A stretch of 46,984 nt of DNA from Trichodesmium sp. MAG_R02 (GTDB lineage: Bacteria; Cyanobacteriota; Cyanobacteriia; Cyanobacteriales; Microcoleaceae): contig JAKQYE010000013.1 of the NCBI GenBank assembly GCA_023356605.1, positions 1 through 46,984 of the forward strand. Reading direction: 5' to 3'. The notes beneath the pieces were generated by a model, which did not search any database, was not told the DNA's origin, and saw only the letters and a list, made by a program, of their open reading frames with translations. The position numbers and the translations under genes are program-made. Shown piece by piece: positions 10,882 to 21,149 of the stretch (within the stretch, counting starts at the first letter, position 1; every line of letters starts with the position of its first letter).

Positions 10882-12220
10882 ATGAAAGCCAGATTTAAGT
10901 ACCATATATATTCAACATTGGGACAAAACACAGATTAGCAAGGCGACTTAGGTTGCGTACCTGTTGTCTGGAATGATACTCTAGCTTGTTCTGGTGGAAA
11001 AGTAGAAACCTTAAAAGAAAAAACCGACTAATTCTGAACTATAAAAACAGTTTATCACTCTGGCTAAAAAGACAGAGGAAAGGGTTTGGCTATCAAAAGT
11101 CTCTGCTATACTACCAAAGCAATCTTTAAAGGATTTCAACCAGGCTTATCAAAACTTTTTTTAAATCAACTCAAGGCAACAGAAAAAGAAAACCTATAAG
11201 ACCTCCTAAATTTAAGAGGAGAATGTCATTGTTATAGTCATTACAAATAAGAATGGAAAACTTTTTCTACTGAAACTTAGTTATAGCAAAAAAAACTTAT
11301 CTCAATCTAAATTAAAATAACTATAACCAAAGATTCACAAAGGGTGGATTTAAAGTTGGTCAGCTAATGGCCTTCTTACCCAAAATAGGAAAGCTGAAAA
11401 TTGTGTGGTCAAGAGAACTACCTACTATTCCATCATCAGTAACACCTAATCAAAGATTCAGCTAATGGATACTTCCTAAGTTTTGTAGTAAAAGTTTTGC
11501 CCGAAGTCTTGCCTAAAACTGATAATTCAGTAGGTATAGATTTAAGAATGAAAACTAAAGCGAGCTGTAGGAACGTCCCTACATGATAAAAAAAATGATG
11601 GACCAAAACCACTAAAGAAACGAATTAAGAAGTACCCAAAAGCAAGTAAGTCATTATCTAAAAAAAACTAAGGGTTCTAAAGGATATGAAAAAGCTACAC
11701 TAAAAATAGCTAAATTTCATGGCAAACTGAAAGATACAAGGAATTATTTTCTGCACAAATTATCTACTGAAATGTCTGTGAAAACCAGACAATTGTTTTA
11801 GAGGTTAGACAGGTTTCTGGAATGGTTAAGGATCCGAGATTATCGAGAGGTACTTTCTGAAGAACGGCACCAGAAATTCCCGGACATTTTTAGAATTGAT
11901 TTGCAGAAAAATACGGTGGCGTTCTAAAAGTAATTCGCCCTTGGGACCCACATCTCAAACTTGCTGTTGTTGTTGATTTCAAGGTGGAAAATTAGATTGA
12001 TCAACTCCTGAGTGGGAATGTCGTACATTGTGGGGCTAAACATGATGGGTACGAAAATGCAATAAGAAATATATTAATCGCGGGTGGGCATGCCGAGGCA
12101 AAAAACGGACAGGTCGGCCAGCATAAGACTACTGATAAAGTAACAGCAGCTTGTGAGATGTCAACCCGCCGAGGGGCTGTGGCTCGTTACGGAAATGAAT
12201 TCCCAGAAGCTAAGGAAAGG
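10882..12220 (+). pseudogene. tnpB pseudogene interrupted by a family 2 element
   Basis: TnpB is the RNA-guided nuclease of IS200/IS605 elements. It starts ATGAAAGCC (MKARFKYHIY), followed by VVWNDTLACSGGK, then after the inserted repeat RFTKGGFKVG, the core strings KIGKLKIVWSRELP and KLKDTRNYFLHKLSTE, and the tail VGQHKTTDKVTAACEMSTRRG. Many stops and frameshifts are scattered through it, including in the zinc-finger part, so it is long dead. An ATG within the tail (12158) opens a 96-codon frame running to 12448; I regard that frame as the end of this pseudogene plus chance extension rather than a gene. Confidence 0.8.
11233..11325. repeat. Family 2 MITE-like element, copy a
   Basis: TATAGTCATT at the left and AATAACTATA at the right, with the shared interior AAGAATGGAAAACTTTTTCT and CTCAATCTAAATTAAAAT. 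It lies inside the tnpB pseudogene, between MSL and RFTKGGFKVG, motifs that are only three residues apart in the tnpB copy at 20.7-21.1 kb. Confidence 0.85.
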
Positions 12221-12235
12221 ACGACAAAAATATTT

Positions 12236-13862
<1,627 letters not shown>

Positions 13863-14569
13863 TCTGCTAGTGCTTAGGAGTACTATTAATACTTTTTCAT
13901 TCATCAAAAACCTAAAAAATGAGTGGAGGAAAGCCTGAATAATTTATCCTTTATTGGAATGAGGGCACGTGGGTTTTACTAGCTATCAGCTTTTAGTATT
14001 TCTGCACTGGAATGCTTCCCTACAGGATACTAGACATTCATCTCGGCGACAGCTAAAAACGGAAACGGCTAGCCTCCTGCGGAGGAAGTACATTAACAGC
14101 GTTTTTAGCTTGGTTTAAAATTCCTAGCAAATATTCACCGGATGGTTTCAGAAGGGTTAAAATTCCCTTCTCGCAGGTGAAAAAAAATGATCTTTAAGAC
14201 TTGTTATAGTTTTAGTAATGTCCATGAAAAACTAGCTGAAAAAAAGTTTTAATCTCCTCAGTTTGGTTATACCCCGCATTGGGATTGGAACATTTCTCAT
14301 GAAATTATATTGGGAGCTTGACTGACAACAGTCATCCCTTTGATTGGTAATGATCAGATTTGAGGTGCAAAGCTTTGAAGAGATTATAATGTTGCACAAA
14401 TAACTATTGTTTGTAATATGAGCAACAAGTTCTGCTATCATTAGACAGGTTAAGTTACTAGGATAGTGGGATAGGAGATAAAAATTTCCTGGATATTATC
14501 TAGTATTTAGGCTAGTGCTAGATCTCTCAAGTTCTAATTAATAAAGAATCGTAATTTAGGAGAAAAGAT
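13863..14569. other. Spacer between petH and the next gene
   Basis: No gene seen in 707 bases. It contains the large hairpin at 14051-14110 and, at its right end, the ribosome-binding site of the gene at 14570. Confidence 0.4.
14051..14110. repeat. Perfect 11-bp inverted repeat with nested hairpin
   Basis: AGCTAAAAACG (14051-14061) pairs with CGTTTTTAGCT (14100-14110), and inside lies CCTCC-TGC-GGAGG (14073-14085). No T run follows on either strand, so it is not a standard terminator. It may be a structured RNA end, a protein-binding site or a transposon end. Confidence 0.5.
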
Positions 14570-15094
14570 GTGAAATTCGGCAATCTTGCTAAAATTGTTG
14601 CTGGTGTTGCTGGCGCTGCTGCTACAGGTTATGGTGTCAAAAAAGCCGTAGATTATTTCCAGAATCGTGGTCAAGAAGAACCTGACCCTGAGACAACTGA
14701 AGACGCAGAAGTAGAACTAGAGCAAGATGATATTGCTTTTGCTACTATGGAAACTGAGTCAGTACAGCCTTTCCTCGACGCCAGTTTTGGTGCTGAAGGT
14801 CGTTATGTTCCGATTCGTCCACCCAAAGTGTTTGAATATCAAGAGCAAAACTATATGGTAATTTGGGCTTACGATAATGAGAAAGAAAAAAATCAATTGT
14901 TGGCTTTCAAATATACTGAGGATGGTCGAAAAATGCTTGCTAGTGTAGGATATACTGCCGATGCTACTGACTATAATGTTAATTTGGATGGGACCAATTT
15001 AGCTGTGGAAATTAGTGGTAGTGGGGAACAAATTACATCAGGACAAGGTGAAACTGATGGTACAGAGGAAGTTGATTTAGTTCCCATTGGGTAA
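14570..15094 (+). CDS. Uncharacterised protein with Gly/Ala-rich N-terminal segment
   Basis: I do not recognise the family. The 174 residues begin with a Gly/Ala-rich, fairly hydrophobic stretch (residues 8-22, IVAGVAGAAATGYGV) that could be a membrane-associated helix, followed by a very acidic stretch (about residues 35-52), then a globular-looking region with many aromatics (VFEYQEQNYMVIWAYDN) and an acidic tail. The start is the GTG at 14570, with TTAGGAGA 7 bases upstream. An ATG overlaps it by one base (ATGTGA) but is stopped at once. Well-spaced SD and codon use support a real gene. It stands alone. Confidence 0.75.
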   Translation: MKFGNLAKIVAGVAGAAATGYGVKKAVDYFQNRGQEEPDPETTEDAEVELEQDDIAFATMETESVQPFLDASFGAEGRYVPIRPPKVFEYQEQNYMVIWAYDNEKEKNQLLAFKYTEDGRKMLASVGYTADATDYNVNLDGTNLAVEISGSGEQITSGQGETDGTEEVDLVPIG

Positions 15095-15185
15095 CTTCAT
15101 TGTCAAAAATCTTCGTAAGTGGCAAACTAGTCCGTTTCAACATTTACCATCTATTTTTTGAAGGTTAATGGTATCCCTAGATAAT

Positions 15186-15316
15186 CAGGACTTACATAGA
15201 ACCATCGTATTTAGTAGGGATGTTTTTCTCTGGAGTGCTACGTAAACATGTTGCGGAGCAAAACAGCCGTTCAAATCTAAAAATGGTGTATAATTCCATA
15301 TTTTGTGTAAGTCCTG
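15186..15316. repeat. Family 1 MITE-like element, copy c
   Basis: CAGGACTTACAT at the left, TGTAAGTCCTG at the right, 131 bp, longer than the other copies because the interior (about 15205-15300) is different. Confidence 0.7.
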
Positions 15317-15524
15317 ATTATTATACTTATATCTGACATTCCGCACTTCTTAACATTAAATTGATAAGTTTTATTAATCTATCGCCCCGAATGCTATCCC
15401 TGAAATCCTTATAGCTATAGACATTAATTTTCACTATTATAAAAATTGTAACTAATTTTTTATGAAAAAATTAGTTATTGATAAACTTTATGGATATTGA
15501 GTTCTATAACGAAGATTTTTCATA

Positions 15525-15619
15525 TATAGTCATTTCAAATAAGAATGGAAAACTTTTTCTGCACCAAACGCGAGTTATAGCAAGAAATACTTGTCTCAAT
15601 CTAAATCAAAATGACTATA
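15525..15619. repeat. Family 2 MITE-like element, copy b
   Basis: Well-preserved copy: TATAGTCATTTCAAATAAG at the left and CAAAATGACTATA at the right. These two copies in this spacer (15525 and 15892) share the interior GAATGGAAAACTTTTTCTG. Confidence 0.9.
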
Positions 15620-15699
15620 AGTCTCTTTGAAAATTTAAATATACATAAAGATATATGAAGATATGCAGAACTCGTTTATGTAGTAACTACTCTACAAAA

Positions 15700-15880
15700 C
15701 TGATACAAATCATCACATAACGTGAAAAATTGATGTTTACTTCCTGGTTATACTGAGGCTGTCGGCAGTTACTCATCCACAGACATTCACTCTCGAGCCG
15801 ACCGCTTACGCTTAAATTTATACTGGCGTTTAAGTCTCAATAAGATTGACAAACCACAGTCAGGACAATCTTAATTTCTT
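15700..15880 (-). mobile_element. tnpB tail remnant
   Basis: On the minus strand, DCPDCGLSILLRLKRQYKF recalls the zinc-finger part of TnpB, and the following ECLWMSNCR and QEVNINF match the 7.2-kb remnant. The frames are broken. Confidence 0.4.
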
Positions 15881-15891
15881 TTAAGGGATGT

Positions 15892-15986
15892 TATAGTTAT
15901 TTCAAATAAGAATGGAAAACTTTTTCTGCTGAAACTCAGTTATAGCAATAAATACTTGTCTCAAGCTAAATTAAAATAAATATATA
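15892..15986. repeat. Family 2 MITE-like element, copy c
   Basis: TATAGTTATTTCAAATAAG at the left; the right end has decayed to AAAATAAATATATA. It directly abuts the family 4 element. Confidence 0.85.
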
Positions 15987-16105
15987 TCATGTCCGGATAA
16001 TCAGTAATCAAAAAGTTCTTGTTTGTAGTAGGGCAAGAGCATTATCTACGATTGTAGATCTTGCCTTACTACGGACTTTAATTATAACTATTCAACCAGA
16101 CGTGT
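15987..16105. repeat. Family 4 repeat, copy a
   Basis: Begins ATCATGTCCGGATAATCAGT and ends ATAACTATTCAACCAGACGT, with GTAGTAGGGCAAGA and TCTTGCCTTACTAC pairing inside. Both ends recur, inverted, at 36967-37334. Confidence 0.65.
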
Positions 16106-16122
16106 ATTATTCCTGATTTTGA

Positions 16123-16212
16123 CAGGACTTACGCACCAAGCGCTATATGTAGCATATTTTTGATAAATATTTCAGATATGTGCACTTCAATTAGTGCCTT
16201 TGCATAAGTCCT
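16123..16212. repeat. Family 1 MITE-like element, copy d
   Basis: CAGGACTTACGCACCAAGCG at the left, TTTGCATAAGTCCT at the right. It ends only 7 bases past the stop codon of the HAD gene at 16220. TTTGA occurs on both sides and may be the target duplication. Confidence 0.85.
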
Positions 16213-16219
16213 ATTTGAT

Positions 16220-16924
16220 TTAGATAAAGTAAGAATTAAAACAATCTATAAGGGTAGTAAACTGATTTACATCTGGCTGTGAAATAGTATTTCTATTGAG
16301 CCAAAATGCTTCTATACCTGCATTGATTGCACCCTCATAATCAGCAATCAAACTATCTCCAATATGCACAGCTCTTTCAATAGTAAAATTACATTTTTGT
16401 AAAGCAGTAGTAAAAATTTTCCGATCTGGTTTAGCTGCTCCTACTTCTGTAGAAATGGTAATATCAGAAAAAAAATCCGCCAACCTCAAGGCTGTTAAAA
16501 CTTGGTAAAGTCGGGAATCAAAATTAGACAAAACTGCTAACTTAATTCCACTTTCACGCCACTTAGTTAAGGCTGGTTTGACGTCAGGATAGACCAACCA
16601 AGGAGCATCAGTAGCAAAATAATCATATAGTTCCCCAAAAAAGCCTCTAAAATCAGAAAACTGCTCCAATACTCCTAATTTTTTATAAGTTTCAGCAGCG
16701 ACTCGACACCACCATTCAAACTCTAAGTCTAGTATTTTTGCAGATTCTGTTCCTGGAAATGCCATCGGTGGCGCTGCTTTAAAACTATCAAAGAAAGATT
16801 GATTCACAGCAATAGGAGAAACATCTACTCCCCACTCACTAGCGAATTTTTGGTAAACCTCGCCTACAGTATCTCGTACACCAAACAATGTACCGACAGC
16901 ATCAAACAAAATAATTTTAGCCAT
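16220..16924 (-). CDS. HAD-superfamily hydrolase (HDHD3-like)
   Basis: A 234-residue phosphatase-type HAD protein; the substrate is unknown. Motif I is DAVGTLFG at residues 8-15: the nucleophile Asp8 is present, but the second Asp of the usual DxDGT is Val10. That residue normally acts as general acid; the D-x-V-G-T form is seen in the HDHD3 branch. Motif II is VLSNFD, motif III the Lys of AAKPDRKIF, motif IV GDSLIADYEGAINAG. It lies 51 bases downstream of the ndbB-like gene on the same strand, so the two are probably co-transcribed. Confidence 0.85.
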   Translation of the reverse strand: MAKIILFDAVGTLFGVRDTVGEVYQKFASEWGVDVSPIAVNQSFFDSFKAAPPMAFPGTESAKILDLEFEWWCRVAAETYKKLGVLEQFSDFRGFFGELYDYFATDAPWLVYPDVKPALTKWRESGIKLAVLSNFDSRLYQVLTALRLADFFSDITISTEVGAAKPDRKIFTTALQKCNFTIERAVHIGDSLIADYEGAINAGIEAFWLNRNTISQPDVNQFTTLIDCFNSYFI

Positions 16925-16975
16925 ATTTTCAGAAGTAAGAAGCTAGAGGAAAAAAGAATGAATCATTATAATACT

Positions 16976-18172
16976 TTACAAACTTGATAGTAAATCTTGA
17001 ATAGGATTAATCATCCAGTTGAAAGCAACTTTAATCTGATGCTCTAAGGTTGGCAACCGATACAGATAAACTAAACGTCTTACCAAATTTGCTATTTGGC
17101 CATCTAGCTTGATGTCTAAGCTGGTAAGAGTGGCATTATCAAGTCCCAATGCCATCATTTCACCTAATGCTTGATAACGGAATGGCAATAGAGGTCGTCC
17201 AGTCAAAGATGCCCAGATATTCCAGGCCGCATAATCTGATTGTTGTATTGCTACTTGGGCAGTGGTGGGAACTTTTTGCCCATCTGCATCTTGGCAGTCT
17301 GCTAAATCTCCAATAGCAAATATTTTTTCATTGTCTTGCACTTGTAGAGTTGCATTAGTAATAATTTGTTGGCGCTGATTTTTTGTTAATGGTAATGACT
17401 TCACTATGGGAGCAACTTTTGTACCAACTGTCCATAAAACGATATCTACGGGAATAGTGTCAACTTCCTCTTTATATTTTAAGGAAATTTGAGTAGCCTC
17501 TATTGATTCTACCTCAGTTTCTAAATCAATCCAAATATTTTTTTCTGACAATGCTTTAGAAGCACTTTCCCGGTTAAATTCTGGAGATGTTCCTAAAATC
17601 ATTTCATTGCGTTCGACTAATCTAATTCTACCCCTTTCTGGTAAACGGTCTGCTAATTTACAGGCTAGTTCTACCCCACTATAACCACCACCGATAACAG
17701 CAATCCGAATTTTATCACGCTCAGATGCTTCTAAAACTCGTAATTTTTCTTTAAGACGGTAAGCATCATTAACTGTCCGGAATGGGATAGCGTATTCGGC
17801 AGCACCAGGTACTATTTCTATAGGTGTTTCCCCTCCCATTGCCAAAATGAGGCGATGGTAACTGAATGCTTGACCATTTTCTAGTTGCACTTGTTGTTGG
17901 TTGAGGTCTATTCTGGAAACAACACCTTGACAAAAGCGAATATCAGTGTTTGCTAATAACTCTTCAAATGGTGGGGCAATTTCCCAGGTTTGCAGTTCCC
18001 CGGTAACTAGTTCATACAATAGTGGGGCAAACAGAAAGCGATCGTGTTGGTCTATCAAGATTATTTCAGGTTTTTTTGATGATTCCCAGGGAAACTGGAT
18101 TAGGCGAAGGGCGGTATAAAGCCCACCAAAACCACCACCGAGAATACAAATGCGCTGAGTTTTTTCAGTCAT
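16976..18172 (-). CDS. ndbB: Type II NAD(P)H dehydrogenase, NdbB-like
   Basis: A single-subunit FAD enzyme that passes electrons from NAD(P)H to a quinone without pumping protons. The 398 residues open with the FAD-binding ILGGGFGGLYTALRL (near residues 10-24), carry the second dinucleotide-binding fold IAVIGGGYSGVELA near the middle, and the C-terminal FAD motif AIGDLADCQ. Length and order match NDH-2. I favour the NdbB/NDC1 branch, which in Synechocystis and plants reduces demethylphylloquinone in vitamin K1 synthesis; this rests on overall likeness of the N-terminal half. Start at an ATG. It leads a probable two-gene unit with the HAD hydrolase. Confidence 0.85.
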   Translation of the reverse strand: MTEKTQRICILGGGFGGLYTALRLIQFPWESSKKPEIILIDQHDRFLFAPLLYELVTGELQTWEIAPPFEELLANTDIRFCQGVVSRIDLNQQQVQLENGQAFSYHRLILAMGGETPIEIVPGAAEYAIPFRTVNDAYRLKEKLRVLEASERDKIRIAVIGGGYSGVELACKLADRLPERGRIRLVERNEMILGTSPEFNRESASKALSEKNIWIDLETEVESIEATQISLKYKEEVDTIPVDIVLWTVGTKVAPIVKSLPLTKNQRQQIITNATLQVQDNEKIFAIGDLADCQDADGQKVPTTAQVAIQQSDYAAWNIWASLTGRPLLPFRYQALGEMMALGLDNATLTSLDIKLDGQIANLVRRLVYLYRLPTLEHQIKVAFNWMINPIQDLLSSL

Positions 18173-18540
18173 AGTTAGAGTAGGAAGTTAATTCTAAGTT
18201 ATTTCTCTATAGGAATAGGATAGCAAGGAAGTTTAAAGTTTAAAGTTTAAAGTCAAAAGTCAGGTTTTATCGGCTCATAATTTTGACGGAACAGTAATTT
18301 CAGGAAATTATTCTACCGAAAATTTTGGTTTAAAGTTTCCCCAATAATCTCCCCATAAAAGGTAAATGTCTTATTCTCTCAACCCCTATCTCTTATCAAC
18401 TCTTGCACCTGCTTGATTTCTGAACTTTTTTTACTCTCAAATGTTTTTGAAATCCTATATTAGTTTTGTCTCTAGACTAAACCCTGATACTATTACTAAC
18501 ATATTTTGTCCGTTTTTTTTTAATTGGTCAAGGTATTTTT
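18173..18540. other. Upstream region of the ndbB-like gene
   Basis: 368 bases, with a short direct repeat AGTTTAAAGTTTAAAGTTTAA (about 18230-18250). The ndbB promoter should lie here. No gene is seen. Confidence 0.35.
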
Positions 18541-18855
18541 TCAACTTTTCCCATCAACTGCAATCCTATCCTCTTGATGCTCTGAATAATTAGCTGATAT
18601 TATTTCATCAAAAATTAATTGTATCTCTGATTCAAAATCTCCCATCATAACTCTCCTAATCGTACTATATGAAGGTAATTTTTTCGAGGGTATATTTAAT
18701 ATATTTATTAGTTGCTCCTGATTTTTATTACTAAACATTTCTATTTGTTTATAACTACAATTTTCGGTTAAAATACTTAAGAATATTATGCTTAGTACTA
18801 CCCAAGTTTTATGTCTTTTACCCTGATTTTGCCGGAAGTCTTTGACTTTTTTCAA
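18541..18855 (-). pseudogene. N-terminal fragment of an ISAs1-family transposase
   Basis: The 104-residue frame has QNQGKRHKTWVVLSIIFLSIL, then LPSYSTIRRVMM, and ends EDRIAVDGKS. This is the layout of the N-terminal part of ISAs1/H-repeat transposases (R..GKRH near the start, PS.STIRR, then the first catalytic Asp in the AVDGK motif). A TGA follows directly after GKS, and the remaining two-thirds with the other catalytic residues is absent. A remnant; no transposition ability expected. Confidence 0.75.
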
Positions 18856-18919
18856 CCTCTCAAGTATGGTATTAATTATAATGCATTTAAAGTAAAAGTT
18901 AAGTCCTCTTTTTTGATTT

Positions 18920-19014
18920 TATAGTCGTTTCACACTCTTAATTGAGACAAGTGTCTCTTGCTATGAAAGTATTTCAGGCAAAAAAATGTTCCATTCTTAT
19001 TTAAGATTACTATA
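18920..19014. repeat. Family 2 MITE-like element, copy d (inverted)
   Basis: Opposite orientation to copies a-c: TATAGTCGTTTCA, then TTGAGACAAG and TTCAGGCAAAAAAATG, ending GATTACTATA. More diverged than copies b and c. Confidence 0.75.
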
Positions 19015-19089
19015 TCAAAAAAAAGAGTGCTTTTATTTTTTTTGCGATCGCTCGATCTGGAAAAAGCTCTCCCATAAGCAGGGAACTTT

Positions 19090-19870
19090 TTAGTTAATTT
19101 TTTTTCAATAAATCGGAAACATTTAAGTCTTCTAATTTTTTGGTTAAATTAGTTGATAGCTTATGTCACAAATAAGTTCTAATATTTTTGACTTTTGCAT
19201 AAAGTTTAGGAATTTTTAGCCTCCATTTTTCACGACGTTTACCGTCTTTCTCAGTCTTGGCAAACTTTCTTTGAAATTTAGCTAATTTTTTTAGGTTTTG
19301 TCTTAAGGGTTTTGGAGCTTCAGATTTTTCACCATGTACGGACTATCTTGAATTATAGTAACTGAACTAGGTTTACTAGCCAATGGTCTTGACCAAACGA
19401 TCTTAATTTTTCCTACTTTTGGGAGATCAATTTTGTTTTAGTCAACCTTATAATTAATTCCAACAAATCTGGCACTTTCTTTTCATTTTCTACTTTTCAA
19501 TTTAGGAGGTTTAACTTTAATGCCTTTGGGTTTTCCATTACAACTCAGGACTTACGCAGTACCGCTATAAATAGTGTACTTTTGATAATTATCTTAGATA
19601 TTTACACTACAGTTAGTGCCTTTCCGTAAGTCCTGACAACTATTAAAAAAGTTTTTGTAAGATTGTTCTAAATCTCTTAAAGATTGTTGCCATAGAGTAG
19701 GATCTACTTATTTTAGACATACTAATTCTTGGTTGGCTTGTGTTATAAATTGTTTAGTTAAATCAGTATATTACGGTTTCTTTTGTTCAGAAAAATACAA
19801 TTTATCACAATATGCTAATGATTGATTCCAAAGTACAGCATATTTCGGCAAAATGATCTACATAGTCAAT
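19090..19870 (-). pseudogene. tnpB pseudogene split by a family 1 element
   Basis: On the minus strand, AVLWNQSLAYCDKLY, then LWQQSLRDLEQSYKNFFNSC; after the insertion NGKPKGIKVKPPKLKSRK, SARFVGINYKVD and KIKIVWSRPLASKPSSV. This is the N-terminal half of an IS605-type TnpB, with several stops. The family 1 element at 19546-19635 lies between FFNSC and NGKPKG; removing it with one 6-bp duplicate restores the frame exactly. Confidence 0.8.
19546..19635. repeat. Family 1 MITE-like element, copy e, with 6-bp target duplication
   Basis: CAGGACTTACGCA to CCGTAAGTCCTG, 90 bp, flanked on both sides by ACAACT. It lies inside the tnpB pseudogene. Confidence 0.92.
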
Positions 19871-20180
19871 GGTAAAAATTATGCAGTGAGGGCATTTTAC
19901 CAGGGTGGGTGTACCTTATAACAAGATCAAGTACTGTATCGACAGCAGCCAAATAGTAGGCTGAATTTAGCCATTTTGAGATGGTTAGGATATATCATAT
20001 ATTTATATCTTGCTTGATTTATGACTAATACTAGAAAAGGTTTATATTATCATGATAGTATATTAGTAGACTAAGATTCATCCCGACACCAAATTAAAAT
20101 TATAGTGCGGGTCTTCTGATAACAATTTTATCAAACAGATTGAATTCCCTGTTAATATTAATCAGCAAATTTTCTTAATC
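19871..20180. other. Spacer with an IS-end-like hairpin
   Basis: No gene. Near 20088-20117, CCCGACAC...GTGCGGG is an imperfect hairpin close to the right-end hairpin of the tnpB fragment at 9543 (CCCACACTA/TAGTGTGGG), so it is probably a stray transposon end. Confidence 0.4.
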
Positions 20181-20675
20181 TTAATCTTCATCTTCATCCG
20201 GCGGTCTAGTAATAATATCAAACAAAATTTTTGCTAAATCATTTTTCTCATCAATTTCTTGAACTTCTTCACTGATGACTTTAGCTTTTGCCAAGTTTCC
20301 CATCTTTGCTATAATTAATCCAGAAGCAGCATAAGCCGTAATTAATAAATTAATTTGTTGCTCATTTTTTCGCCTAGCTAATATACTTTTTACCTCCTGC
20401 CAATCTGAAGGTAAATTTTCTCGTTTTTTGACTTCAGCAATTACTTTGTGTGCCAATTGAAGAGACATTTTCATGTTATTTTTATAGAAAAAATAACGAT
20501 AAGCACCTATCAAAATATCTAGATTTCCATCGGTCTTAGTCAAAGCTTGATTAATATAATTTTCTGATGTTTCCGTATCCTCCCAATTTTCTACAGCTAA
20601 CATCAATAAATTTTTGATATCTTCAGGCACATCGTACCAGGAAAACTTATTTTCTTTAAGTTGCATTTGTTTCAT
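20181..20675 (-). CDS. Uncharacterised TPR-like protein
   Basis: 164 residues, rich in predicted helix, spaced like a short tetratricopeptide-type repeat protein: LMLAVENWEDTETSENYINQAL, DGNLDILIGAYRYFFYKNNM, and NLLITAYAASGLIIAKMGN followed by AKAKVISEEVQEI. It ends with an acidic tail (PPDEDED). I do not recognise a specific family; protein-protein contact is the natural guess for the fold. It is the only intact gene in a transposon-rich 4-kb stretch. The ATG start has two choices three codons apart (MKQM); AT-rich upstream DNA shows no clear Shine-Dalgarno. Confidence 0.7.
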   Translation of the reverse strand: MKQMQLKENKFSWYDVPEDIKNLLMLAVENWEDTETSENYINQALTKTDGNLDILIGAYRYFFYKNNMKMSLQLAHKVIAEVKKRENLPSDWQEVKSILARRKNEQQINLLITAYAASGLIIAKMGNLAKAKVISEEVQEIDEKNDLAKILFDIITRPPDEDED

Positions 20676-20689
20676 GTAAATAATATTGA

Positions 20690-21143
20690 CAATAATTATA
20701 TCAATTAATCACCTGGGGCTAGTCCGAAACAAAAATAGATATAAAAGAACCTTAACCACCCCTACTTTAAATCCACCCTTTGTAAATCTAGCTGTTGGCA
20801 ACGACATTCTCCTCTTAAATTTAGGAGGTCTTATAGGTTCACCTTTTTTTGTTGCTTTGAGTTTATCTAAAAAAGTTTTGATAACTCTCCTAAACATCGT
20901 TTAAAGATTGCTGTAGTGGTAAGCGCAAAAAAACTTCTGAAAGCCAAGCCATTTTCTCAGTCTTTTTAGCCAGAGTAATAAACTGTTTTTGTAGTTCAGA
21001 ATTAGTCGGTTTTTTCTTTCCTGGTTTGTACTTTTTATGACAGCAAGCTAGACTATCATCCCAGACAATGCGGGCATAACCTGCGGATCCTTACTAATCG
21101 ATGTTTTCACCCCAATTTCGGATATATACGTTTTTTATACATT
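20690..21143 (-). pseudogene. N-terminal fragment of an IS605-type tnpB
   Basis: On the minus strand it starts MYKKRIYPKLG, then ARIVWDDSLACC, TNSELQKQFITLAKKTEKM and RFTKGGFKVG, after which homology stops. Several in-frame stops lie within it. It is the same subfamily as the copy at 10.9 kb. Its left end faces, and directly abuts, the element that begins at about 21150. Confidence 0.75.
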
Positions 21144-21149
21144 TTGAAG

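Larger units (their letters stand above)
10793..12235 (+). mobile_element. Degenerate IS605-type element carrying tnpB only
   Basis: The left-end-like DNA (GGGCTGCTTTTTAGT, 10823-10837, then CCACAGGTTATG) matches the left-end pieces near 4.6 and 21.2 kb. A tnpB pseudogene follows from 10882, and the decayed right end lies near 12200-12235. No tnpA is present. A family 2 element (11233-11325) sits inside the tnpB. Confidence 0.65.
15095..16122. other. Repeat-filled spacer
   Basis: About 1 kb with no gene but four repeat copies: family 1 at 15186-15316, family 2 at 15525-15619 and 15892-15986, family 4 at 15987-16105, plus a tnpB tail at about 15700-15880. Nearly all of it can be assigned to mobile DNA. 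Confidence 0.6.

Noticed and set aside
13881..13925. Terminator directly after petH
   Set aside because: An AGTACT/AGTATT-type pairing near the T run is too short and weak to call.
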